Source: SIG598 sp045605025 (GTDB taxonomy: Bacteria > Bacillota > Clostridia > Oscillospirales > Acutalibacteraceae). Taken from it: a stretch of 64,000 bases of DNA. The first letter of the stretch is position 1. Each line of letters begins with the position of its first letter. The position numbers and the translations under genes were made by a program. The stretch lies in NCBI GenBank assembly GCA_045605025.1, contig JAZUPE010000043.1:1-64000 (forward strand). The letters run 5' to 3'. This document shows positions 16,357-24,185 of the stretch, piece by piece. The notes below the pieces were generated by a model. The model ran no database searches. It saw nothing but the letters and a program-made list of their open reading frames with translations, and was not told the DNA's origin.

Positions 16357-17286
16357 TCAGTCGTAAATACCGGCAGAAAGATATCTCTCTCCGGAATCAG
16401 GAATGATAACTACGATCATCTTCCCTTCGTTTTCCGGATCCTTTGCTGCCTGAGCAGCAGCAAAGAGCGCCGCTCCTCCGGAAAAACCGGTGAGGATTCC
16501 CTCGGTGGCGGCAAGTGCGCGGCAGGTATCCACCGCCTGTTCTGTGTTGACACAGGAGATTCTGTCAATGACCGAGAGATCTGTGGTCGCAGGAACAAAG
16601 CCCGCACCTATGCCCTGCAGACCATGCTTGCCCGCCTGTCCTCCGGACAGCACAGGTGAATCTGCAGGCTCTACTGCGATTACCTCCACCGACAGCTTCT
16701 GATCCTTGAGGTAGTTGCCGGTCCCGGACAGCGTGCCGCCCGTTCCCACTCCCGCTACAAGGATATCCACCTCGCCGTCGGTGTCACGCCAGATTTCGGG
16801 TCCGGTTGTGGCGTAATGAATCTCAGGATTGGCCGGATTGACAAACTGACCGGGTATAAATGCCCCATCGATTTCCGCAGCAAGTTCTTCTGCTTTTGCG
16901 ATAGCACCGCTCATGCCCAGTGCGCCGTCAGTAAGCACCAGCCGAGCGCCATAGGCGGCAAGAAGCCGTCTGCGCTCCAGGCTCATGGTGTCAGGCATTG
17001 TGAGAATAACCTTGTAGCCCATGGCAATCGCAGCCAGCGCAAGACCGATGCCGGTGTTGCCACTGGTGGGTTCGACGATGGTTCCGCCCGGCTGAAGCAC
17101 ACCCTCAGCCTCTGCGGCACGGAGCATGGCAGCGCCCACGCGATCCTTCGCGCTGCCCGCCGGATTAAAGCTCTCCAGCTTGGCAACAATACGAGCGGAG
17201 CTTATCCCCTGCGCGGCGCAGAAAGCCTTCAGTTCCACCAGAGGAGTGTTGCCGATGAGATCAAGAATGGAATTGTGGATATTCAT
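16357..17286 (-). CDS. cysK: Cysteine synthase A (O-acetylserine sulfhydrylase)
   Basis: A 309-residue PLP enzyme converting O-acetyl-L-serine and sulfide to cysteine. Visible are LIGNTPLVEL (10-19), the PLP lysine in NPAGSAKDRV (Lys47), the substrate loop TSGNTGIGLALAA (about 74-86), the phosphate-binding GVGTGGTLSG (about 178-187), and IIPDSGERYLS at the C-terminus with the Ser that contacts the PLP pyridine. Length is standard for CysK. It starts at 17286 behind CGGAGGTATAGT, only 18 bp after the HD-domain gene stop, so the two are co-transcribed. Cystathionine beta-synthase-like OASS-B variants are alternatives but less likely. Confidence 0.94.
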   Translation of the reverse strand: MNIHNSILDLIGNTPLVELKAFCAAQGISSARIVAKLESFNPAGSAKDRVGAAMLRAAEAEGVLQPGGTIVEPTSGNTGIGLALAAIAMGYKVILTMPDTMSLERRRLLAAYGARLVLTDGALGMSGAIAKAEELAAEIDGAFIPGQFVNPANPEIHYATTGPEIWRDTDGEVDILVAGVGTGGTLSGTGNYLKDQKLSVEVIAVEPADSPVLSGGQAGKHGLQGIGAGFVPATTDLSVIDRISCVNTEQAVDTCRALAATEGILTGFSGGAALFAAAQAAKDPENEGKMIVVIIPDSGERYLSAGIYD

Positions 17287-17304
17287 ACTATACCTCCGGT
17301 ATAA

Positions 17305-17964
17305 TCAGGCAAGAATCTGATCGTTGAGATAGGTTACAAACTTCACCTTGAGAAATTCAGCGGCGCGCCGGCACAGCAGCATTCTGCCAAGGAAGATCTC
17401 GTAGAACTCCATGGCAGAGAAGCGCTTGCTGTCGGTGGTCAGGTGCAGTTCAATCCTGCCGTTTTCCTTGTCAACAACCACTCTGGAGCTTTTCACTGAA
17501 TAATTGACGCGGTCGTGAATATCAAAGCTGATGGTATCACGGTTGCGCACGCGGCTGCGGCGCACATCAGATTTATCGGCGATGATAAGTGCGGCAGCCA
17601 CAGGATTGACAGGCATGGCGGTTGATTCGTCGTGGTTGCCGATGGCCGTTACCACAGTGGCTGTCTCGTCAGGCTCCATACCCATGGCGCGCAGGATACG
17701 GAAGGCCATGATCGCGCCGCTCTGGGCATGTTCTATGCGGTTGATGAGATTGCCGATGTCGTGCATATATCCGGCGATCTGAGCAAGCTCAGCCTCACGC
17801 TGAGGATATCCCAGCGACTCAAGAATCATGCTTGCTGTGCCGGCAACACGCTTGGCATGGGTAAAGCTGTGTTCGGTGTAACCGATGGCATCAAGCGATT
17901 GATCAGCTTTCTCGATATACGTATTGATCTCCGGATCGTTTTTGATATCTTTATAGGTTATCAT
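17305..17964 (-). CDS. HD domain phosphohydrolase-like protein
   Basis: A 219-residue HD-superfamily protein. The metal site is visible as HSFTHAKRV (His36), AGYMHDIGN (His/Asp pair at about 68-69), IEHAQSGA and ITADKSDV-like IIADKSDVRRSR (Asp about 132). The HD core spans about 30-140, followed by a beta-rich C-terminal part. Such proteins hydrolyse phosphomonoester or phosphodiester bonds of nucleotides or signalling molecules; the substrate here is unknown. It lies 18 bp upstream of cysK in the same transcript. The ATG at 17964 follows AGGGAGAGATTAACT. Confidence 0.85.
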   Translation of the reverse strand: MITYKDIKNDPEINTYIEKADQSLDAIGYTEHSFTHAKRVAGTASMILESLGYPQREAELAQIAGYMHDIGNLINRIEHAQSGAIMAFRILRAMGMEPDETATVVTAIGNHDESTAMPVNPVAAALIIADKSDVRRSRVRNRDTISFDIHDRVNYSVKSSRVVVDKENGRIELHLTTDSKRFSAMEFYEIFLGRMLLCRRAAEFLKVKFVTYLNDQILA

Positions 17965-18031
17965 AGTTAATCTCTCCCTGAAAAATCAGCCGCGGTGTGC
18001 GGGGTTATCCCACTCGCCGCGGCTGTCGGAA

Positions 18032-18520
18032 TCAGTTTATACGGAAATTGAGCACAAGCTGCTCAATTTCGGATTCATGCATGGAATAGCTCACTCCGGC
18101 AGAATCCATCATTCTCTTGGAGGCTATTGTAGAATCACTGTCGGCGTATTTATCGGACAGGTAAACAACCCTTGCGATACCCGACTGGATAATAGCCTTG
18201 GCGCACTCATTACAGGGAAACAGCGTGGTATACACAGTAGCCCCGAGCAGCGATTTTCCGCTGGCGTTGAGTATCGCATTAAGCTCAGCGTGCACTACAA
18301 AAGGATACTTGGTGCAGTTGTGCTCCCCTTCCCGCTCCCATGGGTAAACATCATCGGAGCATCCTTTGGGAAATCCGTTGTATCCTGTGGAAAGAATGGT
18401 TCTGTCCTCACCGACAATGCAGCAGCCCACCTGAGTGCTTGGATCCTTGCTGCGCATGGACGCAAGAATCGCAACACCGAGAAAATAATCATCCCATGAG
18501 ATGTAACCCTCGCGTTTCAT
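18032..18520 (-). CDS. Deoxycytidylate (dCMP) deaminase
   Basis: A 162-residue zinc cytidine-deaminase-fold enzyme converting dCMP to dUMP, the substrate for thymidylate synthesis. The zinc site is VVHAELNAIL (His and catalytic Glu, about residues 75-79) with PCNECAKAIIQ (about 101-111). An N-terminal SKDPSTQVGCCIV and STGYNGFPKGCSDD match the ComEB/dCMP-deaminase family; the segment EHNCTKYPFVVHAE is also typical. It begins 18 bp downstream of upp, giving a pyrimidine salvage operon. Start at 18520 preceded by a G-rich GGGGGGAATAGAGC. Confidence 0.93.
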   Translation of the reverse strand: MKREGYISWDDYFLGVAILASMRSKDPSTQVGCCIVGEDRTILSTGYNGFPKGCSDDVYPWEREGEHNCTKYPFVVHAELNAILNASGKSLLGATVYTTLFPCNECAKAIIQSGIARVVYLSDKYADSDSTIASKRMMDSAGVSYSMHESEIEQLVLNFRIN

Positions 18521-18538
18521 GCTCTATTCCCCCCGCAA

Positions 18539-19270
18539 TTAATAAGTGCCGAATATACGGTCACCGGCATCGCCCAGACCGGGCACAATGTAGGCGTTGT
18601 CGTTCAGGCGTTCGTCCAGAGCGGCAGTGAACACGGGAACATCGGGATGTTCTTCATGGAAAGCCTTTACTCCCTCGGGAGCGGCAACAAGGCACATCAG
18701 ACGGATATCGGCACAACCCTTGTTCTTGAGCATGCGCACAGCGTCAGAGGCACTGCCGCCGGTGGCAAGCATGGGATCGGTGACGATAATGAAGCGATTC
18801 TGGATATCATCAGGCAGCTTGCAGTAATACTCCACGGGCTTGTGGGTCTCATGGTCGCGGTAAAGACCGATGTGACCGACCTTCGCGGTAGGCACAAGGC
18901 TGAGCAGACCGTCAACCATTCCCAGGCCGGCACGCAGAATGGGAACAATGGCGAGAGTTTTACCGGCGATGGCCTTGCCGGTCATCTTTACAAGAGGAGT
19001 TTCAATCTCAACGTCACGCAGAGGCAGACTGCGGGTAACCTCGTAGCCAAGCAGACGGGAGATCTCTTCCAGCAGTTCGCGGAAATCTTTGGCTCCGGTG
19101 TCCTTATCACGCATAATAGTCAGCTTATGCTGGATCAGCGGATGGTTGATAACATGGAGCATATTGCACGCAGCACAGCTCTGTTCATCTTTGATTTCAG
19201 CGGCAGGTGTTTCAGCCACGGGGGCGGTATTCTCAGTGACTTCTGCAGTCTTTTTCTTGAACAGTGACAT
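18539..19270 (-). CDS. upp: Uracil phosphoribosyltransferase with N-terminal extension
   Basis: A 243-residue protein whose residues from about 39 on are a full uracil phosphoribosyltransferase: VINHPLIQHKLTIMRDKDTG, VPILRAGLGMVDGLL, the PRPP loop VTDPMLATGGSASDA and PGLGDAGDRIFGTY at the C-terminus. It makes UMP from uracil and PRPP. Upp is normally about 209 residues; here an extra N-terminal 35-38 residues (SLFKKKTAEVTENTAPVAE then DEQSCAACNM) are present. The start at 19270 has GAGGTG six bases upstream; a second ATG at 19279 is too close. A promoter is present at 19348-19375. dCMP deaminase follows in the same operon. Confidence 0.93.
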   Translation of the reverse strand: MSLFKKKTAEVTENTAPVAETPAAEIKDEQSCAACNMLHVINHPLIQHKLTIMRDKDTGAKDFRELLEEISRLLGYEVTRSLPLRDVEIETPLVKMTGKAIAGKTLAIVPILRAGLGMVDGLLSLVPTAKVGHIGLYRDHETHKPVEYYCKLPDDIQNRFIIVTDPMLATGGSASDAVRMLKNKGCADIRLMCLVAAPEGVKAFHEEHPDVPVFTAALDERLNDNAYIVPGLGDAGDRIFGTY

Positions 19271-19347
19271 ATCATTCACCTCATATTATACTTCTCGGGA
19301 TACCGGCAAATTCGCCATCGACAAATACCGACATACCCTATTTATTA

Positions 19348-19375
19348 ATTTTACCAGAGTGTACGGATTTGTCAA
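19348..19375 (-). promoter_or_regulatory. Promoter of the upp operon
   Basis: Minus strand TTGACA (19370-19375), 16-bp spacer, TAAAAT (19348-19353). Confidence 0.75.
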
Positions 19376-19407
19376 AGGTTATTTGCGTTTTTCTGATGGA
19401 ATTATTG

Positions 19408-19457
19408 TAAAAACACAGCCGCAGCGGACAAGCACCATCGGCTCATCCGCTGCGGCG
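19408..19457 (-). terminator. Intrinsic terminator after the CWB2 gene
   Basis: CCGCAGCGGA (19419-19428) pairs with TCCGCTGCGG (19446-19455); on the minus strand the stem is followed by TGTGTTTTTAC. Confidence 0.7.
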
Positions 19458-19491
19458 GAATAATTCTTATTAGTCCGGTCAGTCCGGAAAC

Positions 19492-21375
19492 TTACTTCTT
19501 GTCGGCAACAGCGGGCAGCTTGACACCGCCTGCCAGCTTGACGGCAACATCCTCACTGACAGCACCGGCACCGCCGAATACCAGCAGACCCTCCGGTGCC
19601 TCACCCTTGATGTATGCAAGGGCGGAATCGGCAGACTTGTCGGACACCAGAACAACGGGCATCTTCATCTTGGCACACAGAGCACCGCCTGCGAGGGCAT
19701 CGGGGAAGTTGGCTCCGGTGGCAACAGCAATCTGCTTGCCGGTGAACAGAGCATCGTATTTCTTGTTAATAGCCTGAGAGGTTGCGTAACGGTCAGCGCC
19801 GCTGATACGTTCAATGGAAAGTCCCAGATCGGTCAGGGAAGTCTGTCCTTCCGCGGAAACAGCAGCGGTACCGCCCAGAATAACGCCGTTCTTATACTTG
19901 CCGTCGGAAATGAACTTGGCAGTGGCGCTGTCAACTTTTCCGGCAGCAGGCATATAGAGGATGGGGTTGCCTTCGATAGCTGCAACGGAGCTGATAGAAA
20001 GAGCATCAGGGAAGTTAACGCCGCTGGCGAAATAGAGATTGGTAAACTTCTTGCCGGTCAGCTTATTAAGTTCTTCAGCGACCTTGACTGCAGTGCCGTA
20101 ACGTGTGGAACCGTAAAGACGGGTAACCTTGCAGCCGGCAGAGGATACAGCGCTCTCGATATCGGAGCAGACAGCGGCAGTACCGCCCAGGATGTACACT
20201 TTAGTTGCGCCGAGACGGGCAATCTCATCGAGAACTGCCTGTTCGATGCCCTGAGTCTTGTTGAGAGTGAGCAGAACAGGAGCGTTTGCCGCGGCAGCCA
20301 GAGGAGCTCCGGCGAGGGCATCGGCATAGTTCACGCCGCTTGCAAGGATAACCGTGTCAGCCTTGGCCCATCCTTCTTTGCTGATAGCAACGGCGGTCTC
20401 AATTCTATCCTTGCCGGAAAGACGATCCGCGCCCTTGATTCCGTCCTGAGTAATCTTGACTTCAACCTTGTAAGGCACATAATCCTTGACTTCGTTGTTG
20501 ACAGTGCAGAAAGTCAGAATATTTTCGCGAGCCAGACCGGTATTGGCAGCGGCGGTGACCTTGATGACAACGCCGCCATCTTTCATAACCGGCTTATTGT
20601 TGCTGTCAATGAGCTGATCCGCAGTGATCCAAGAAGAATCAGCAAGATACTTACCGGCACCGCAGTTCAGCTTAAGTACGATCTCAACCGAACCGCCCTT
20701 TTCGGTGAAAGAAATGCTGTCGGGGGTAACTTCCAGCATATCGGTTTTCTTGGCAACGCTGACAACTCCGACCTTCTTACCGTTGGTGGAAGTAATGTCC
20801 CTGTCAGCAGTGTCAGGAGCATAGGCACGGAAAACGTACTCCACAGTCTTGTCGGTGTTGTTGGCAGGAAGAACGAATGTGCCGGACTCAATGGTCACTC
20901 TGTTCAGCTTATCCTTATCGGAGCCAACAGAAATGACATTGCCTACCTTGGCAGTTCCGTTGAACAAGGCAACCTTGTGGTTGATCTCAGTACCGATTAC
21001 TACGGCTTCAAAGATACCGCCCAGACAACTGACAACACTCTTATCCTCGTTGCCGGAATCAACCACGATCGACTTGATATCAGATCCGGAAACGTCAGAT
21101 CCGGAAACATCGGATCCGGAAACATCGGATCCGGAAACGTCAGAGTCAGAAACGTCAGATCCGGAAATATCGGATCCTGAAGCAGGCTTCTTATCCGAAC
21201 CGGAGACGTCAGTATAAGAAGTGTCTGTTGAAGATGTGTCGGTCTTCGAAACATGCTTGAGATCCTCATAAGGATCCTCTCCATTAGCCGCAAAGACGTT
21301 CATTCCGGTGAAGCAGCTTATCACCATCATGATTACGAGCATTACGGACAACGTTCTTTTAAGTGTGTTTTTCAT
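19492..21375 (-). CDS. Secreted surface protein with Ser/Asp repeat linker and CWB2 cell-wall-binding repeats
   Basis: A 627-residue exported protein. A signal peptide (MKNTLKRTLSVMLVIMMVISCFTG..., cleavage near VFAAN) is followed by a Ser/Thr/Asp linker with GSDVS pentapeptide repeats (about residues 55-95). A beta-rich central region follows (about 100-330; FTEKGGSVEIVLKLN suggests an Ig/BACON-like fold). The C-terminal 290 residues hold three CWB2 repeats, each with an R(L/I)SGxDRYxTAVxIS-like start and an ASGxNxxDALAGAPLA core. CWB2 triplets bind anionic secondary cell-wall polymer and anchor proteins to the clostridial wall. The start at 21375 follows AAGGAGGACACCAA. It has its own promoter and terminator. 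The function of the central region is not recognised. Confidence 0.9.
   Translation of the reverse strand: MKNTLKRTLSVMLVIMMVISCFTGMNVFAANGEDPYEDLKHVSKTDTSSTDTSYTDVSGSDKKPASGSDISGSDVSDSDVSGSDVSGSDVSGSDVSGSDIKSIVVDSGNEDKSVVSCLGGIFEAVVIGTEINHKVALFNGTAKVGNVISVGSDKDKLNRVTIESGTFVLPANNTDKTVEYVFRAYAPDTADRDITSTNGKKVGVVSVAKKTDMLEVTPDSISFTEKGGSVEIVLKLNCGAGKYLADSSWITADQLIDSNNKPVMKDGGVVIKVTAAANTGLARENILTFCTVNNEVKDYVPYKVEVKITQDGIKGADRLSGKDRIETAVAISKEGWAKADTVILASGVNYADALAGAPLAAAANAPVLLTLNKTQGIEQAVLDEIARLGATKVYILGGTAAVCSDIESAVSSAGCKVTRLYGSTRYGTAVKVAEELNKLTGKKFTNLYFASGVNFPDALSISSVAAIEGNPILYMPAAGKVDSATAKFISDGKYKNGVILGGTAAVSAEGQTSLTDLGLSIERISGADRYATSQAINKKYDALFTGKQIAVATGANFPDALAGGALCAKMKMPVVLVSDKSADSALAYIKGEAPEGLLVFGGAGAVSEDVAVKLAGGVKLPAVADKK
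21085..21185 (-). repeat. 15-bp tandem repeat encoding GSDVS pentapeptides
   Basis: About seven copies of a 15-bp unit (on the plus strand, variants of ATCCGGAAACATCGG) encode the Gly-Ser-Asp-Val-Ser linker of the surface protein. Near-identity of neighbouring copies suggests length variation by slippage. Confidence 0.8.
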
Positions 21376-21450
21376 TTGGTGTCCTCCTTGCATTACCATA
21401 ATATTTCTGGCAAAAATCAAATCGCGCAGTAATGGCGCACAAACAGTTAT

Positions 21451-21478
21451 ATTATATCACTTTATGGCCGGAGTTCAA
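21451..21478 (-). promoter_or_regulatory. Promoter of the CWB2 surface-protein gene
   Basis: Minus strand TTGAAC (21473-21478), 16-bp spacer, TATAAT (21451-21456). Confidence 0.65.
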
Positions 21479-21670
21479 TATCTTACTGGAATTCTTACAC
21501 TCCCGCTCTGTAAATAATATGTTAATCAAATCAGCACACTGACGTAAATCTGCCCAAATTTATATCTGATCATTCTGCTTCATTCCCTCTTGTTTAGTTT
21601 TTGATTTTGTGATAATATATTCAATTATAATATCACACGCTTCAAGGAAGCGCATCTGGAGGACAAACTG

Positions 21671-23158
21671 ATGTTAACGCAGGGGTTTGACAACAACGAA
21701 TATATCCGGAAGCAGTCTGAGCATATCCGCGAGCGTATAAGCAACTTTTCCAAACTCTACCTTGAGTTCGGAGGAAAGCTGTTTGACGATAACCATGCCG
21801 CGCGTGTGCTTCCCGGCTTCCAGCCCGACAGCAAAGTAAAAATGCTTCTTGAGCTCAAGGATCAGGCTGAGATTGTAATTGCCATCAATGCCAACGCCAT
21901 TGAGAGCAACAAGAAGCGCGGCGATCTGGGCATCACTTATGATATGGAGGTTCTTCGCCTTATTGATGCTTTCCGTGACATCGGACTGTATGTTGGCAGC
22001 GTAGTCATCACCCAGTACAGCGATCAGCCGGTCGTCGCCGCCTTCTACAAAAGACTGGAAAGTCTTGGTATCCGCGTCTACAAGCACTATACCATCGAGA
22101 ACTATCCGATGGACATTCCCGGAATAATCAGTGACGAGGGATTCGGACGCAACGAGTACATCGAAACTACCCGCTCACTTATCGTTGTAACCGCTCCCGG
22201 CCCAGGCAGCGGTAAAATGTCCACCTGCCTTTCCCAGCTTTATCATGATAACAAACGTGGTATCAGTGCCGGTTACGCCAAATTTGAGACCTTCCCCATC
22301 TGGAATCTCGAACTTGAACATCCTGTCAACATCGCCTATGAAGCCGCCACCGCCGATCTCAACGACATGAATGTCATCGATCACTTTCATCATAACGCAT
22401 GCGGCGAAGTGGCAGTAAACTACAACCGCGATGTCGCCATCTTCCCTGTGGTCAGTTCCATTTTCAGTCACATCAATCCCGATGGACAATGCCCCTACAA
22501 ATCCCCCACCGAGATGGGCGTTAACATGGTCGGTTTCTGCATCACTGACGATGAAGCCTGCCGCAACGCAGCCAAACAGGAGATCATCCGCCGTTATTAT
22601 GCTGCACGCTGCCTCGTCCGTCAGGGACTGGAATCCCCTGATGTGGTACGCAAGCTGGAAGTAATAATGAAAAAGGCTGACGTTTCCATCGAAGACCGCC
22701 CGATAATCGCCACTGCTCTTAGCGTCGCCGAAGATACCGGCGAACCTGCCGCCGCCATGGAGCTGCCCGACGGACGCATTGTGACCGGCAAAACCAAGAA
22801 TCTGCTTGGCGCTTCCTCCGCACTTCTGCTCAACGCTCTCAAAGCTCTTGCCAACATTCCAGATGACATCCACCTGCTCTCCCCCGCGGTCATTGAACCT
22901 GTACAGGAACTCAAAACAAGACACCTCGGCAACACCAACCCACGCCTGCATACCGATGAGGTACTCATCGCTCTGTCTATCTGCGTGGCAACCAACCCCT
23001 TCGCCGGAAAGGCTCTTGAACAGCTGGACAAGCTGCGCGGCTGTGATGCCCACTCCACAGTCATTCTTTCCAGCGTAGACGAGGATACCTTCCGCCGCAT
23101 CGGAATCAACCTCACCTGCGAACCCAAGTATCAGAAAAAGAAGCTCTATCATAAATAA
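21671..23158 (+). CDS. DUF1846 (UPF0371) family protein
   Basis: A 495-residue protein matching the DUF1846 family end to end: the N-terminus GFDNNEYIRKQSEHIRERI, the central TAPGPGSGKMSTCLSQLYHD (about residues 179-198; a P-loop-like glycine-rich stretch), FPIWNLELEHPVN and the C-terminal CATNPFAGKALEQLDKL. The fold combines a nucleotide-binding-like N-terminal domain and a second alpha/beta domain, and the biochemical function is not established. No signal peptide or membrane segment, so cytosolic. The ATG at 21671 follows CTGGAGGACAAACTG. It appears to be a single-gene unit. Confidence 0.9.
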   Translation: MLTQGFDNNEYIRKQSEHIRERISNFSKLYLEFGGKLFDDNHAARVLPGFQPDSKVKMLLELKDQAEIVIAINANAIESNKKRGDLGITYDMEVLRLIDAFRDIGLYVGSVVITQYSDQPVVAAFYKRLESLGIRVYKHYTIENYPMDIPGIISDEGFGRNEYIETTRSLIVVTAPGPGSGKMSTCLSQLYHDNKRGISAGYAKFETFPIWNLELEHPVNIAYEAATADLNDMNVIDHFHHNACGEVAVNYNRDVAIFPVVSSIFSHINPDGQCPYKSPTEMGVNMVGFCITDDEACRNAAKQEIIRRYYAARCLVRQGLESPDVVRKLEVIMKKADVSIEDRPIIATALSVAEDTGEPAAAMELPDGRIVTGKTKNLLGASSALLLNALKALANIPDDIHLLSPAVIEPVQELKTRHLGNTNPRLHTDEVLIALSICVATNPFAGKALEQLDKLRGCDAHSTVILSSVDEDTFRRIGINLTCEPKYQKKKLYHK

Positions 23159-23243
23159 ATCGCTTCCCACGAAAAAAGCAAAAAGCAATAATATTCCAAT
23201 CAGAATATACTCCAAATTTGGAATTTAATGCGTTAAATCAGTA

Positions 23244-23272
23244 TTGTAATTCACTCTTCGGTTTGATATAAT
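23244..23272 (+). promoter_or_regulatory. Promoter for the coiled-coil protein gene
   Basis: TTGTAA (23244-23249), 17-bp spacer, TATAAT (23267-23272). Confidence 0.6.
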
Positions 23273-23333
23273 TACACCATAGTCGATTTCTTACAGACAT
23301 ATTATTTTTTGAAATTTAAAGGAGATGACTTCA

Positions 23334-23801
23334 ATGGACAACATCACCAAGGTCACCGCCGCGACCGATTACAATGAATACGAAGAAGAACCCATAGTTC
23401 TTCCTATTCCTTACGAAGACGAAGCTGCTGAGGAAGCAAGAATGCGTGCCGCTGAGCAGGCACGTCTTGCAGAGCTCCAGAAGAATGCCGCTTCTATCGT
23501 TCCTCTGCCCGATTCCAGCGTTGACGAGGAAGCCAACCGCAAGGCTATGGAGGCAGAAAATGCCCGCAAAGCCGCCGAGGATGCTCTTGCTGCCGCCCAG
23601 AGAGCCAAGCAGGAGGCCGATGCCGCTGTCGCTGCAGCTCAGCACGCTCTTGACAAGAAGCGCGGTCTTGAGGCTGCTGCCGAGGCTGCTAAGACCACCG
23701 AGATCACTGTTGATGCCGAGGGTAACAGCATCGTTAAAATCAAGGTTCCCAAGGATTACGATCTCGAGTTCTTCTTCCGTCCCAAGACAAAAAAGAACTG
23801 A
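23334..23801 (+). CDS. Alanine/glutamate-rich coiled-coil protein of unknown function
   Basis: A 155-residue protein I do not recognise. An acidic start (NEYEEEPIVLPIPYEDEAAEE) leads into a long Ala/Glu/Lys/Arg helix (about residues 25-120) predicted as coiled coil, with a short break at IVPLPDSSVDEE. A compact C-terminal beta-rich tail TTEITVDAEGNSIVKIKVPKDYDLEFFF ends in basic residues. No signal peptide or membrane segment. The start at 23334 is preferred over 23325 because AAAGGAG directly abuts the latter. Own promoter and terminator suggest a deliberately expressed independent gene; Ala-rich helices recall structural or cytoskeleton-associated proteins, but this is a guess. Confidence 0.75.
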   Translation: MDNITKVTAATDYNEYEEEPIVLPIPYEDEAAEEARMRAAEQARLAELQKNAASIVPLPDSSVDEEANRKAMEAENARKAAEDALAAAQRAKQEADAAVAAAQHALDKKRGLEAAAEAAKTTEITVDAEGNSIVKIKVPKDYDLEFFFRPKTKKN

Positions 23802-23819
23802 CAATCTCGCAGAACGCTT

Positions 23820-23858
23820 ACAGCGGATACGTCCTGTATGTATCCGCTGTTTCTTTTT
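23820..23858 (+). terminator. Intrinsic terminator after the coiled-coil gene
   Basis: ACAGCGGATAC (23820-23830) pairs with GTATCCGCTGT (23840-23850), then TTCTTTTTCT. Confidence 0.85.
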
Positions 23859-23867
23859 CTCCGACAT

Positions 23868-23912
23868 AAAAACGACCGGAAATCCGCATGATAAACGGAT
23901 CCGGTCGTTTTA
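23868..23912. terminator. Intrinsic terminator for the convergent minus-strand operon
   Basis: AAAAACGACCGGA (23868-23880) and TCCGGTCGTTTTAT (23900-23913) form a stem flanked by A/T runs. It lies 17 bp past the stop of the small membrane protein gene. Confidence 0.8.
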
Positions 23913-23928
23913 TATTTTGTTATGATGA

Positions 23929-24150
23929 TTACAGTTCTTCGTCCTCGTCGCTGACAATCATAGTCTCAAGTGTGTCAACGTCTTCATCAAACATATCCTC
24001 ATCAGTGCTGGGATCATAGCTGATTGCTCTGAGTTTCAGGAACTTGTCGTAGAAGATATAGGCCACCGCCGCGGCAGCGGTGACAACCGCGACTGTAGCG
24101 ATAATTGTAATTGTAACTATTGTGGATATGGCTTCGTTCTTCTTTTTCAT
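23929..24150 (-). CDS. Small single-pass membrane protein
   Basis: A 73-residue protein with a basic N-terminus MKKKNEA, one hydrophobic helix (about residues 8-32, rich in Ile/Val/Ala) and a strongly acidic C-terminal tail (DPSTDEDMFDEDVD and SDEDEEL). No family is recognised. An AAAGGAG site ten bases before the ATG at 24150 supports expression. It starts 35 bp after the acyl-CoA ligase stop and probably shares its transcript, but no functional link is evident. Confidence 0.75.
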   Translation of the reverse strand: MKKKNEAISTIVTITIIATVAVVTAAAAVAYIFYDKFLKLRAISYDPSTDEDMFDEDVDTLETMIVSDEDEEL

Positions 24151-24185
24151 CCGGAAGCATCTCCTTTCACTGATTCTGTGTCCGA

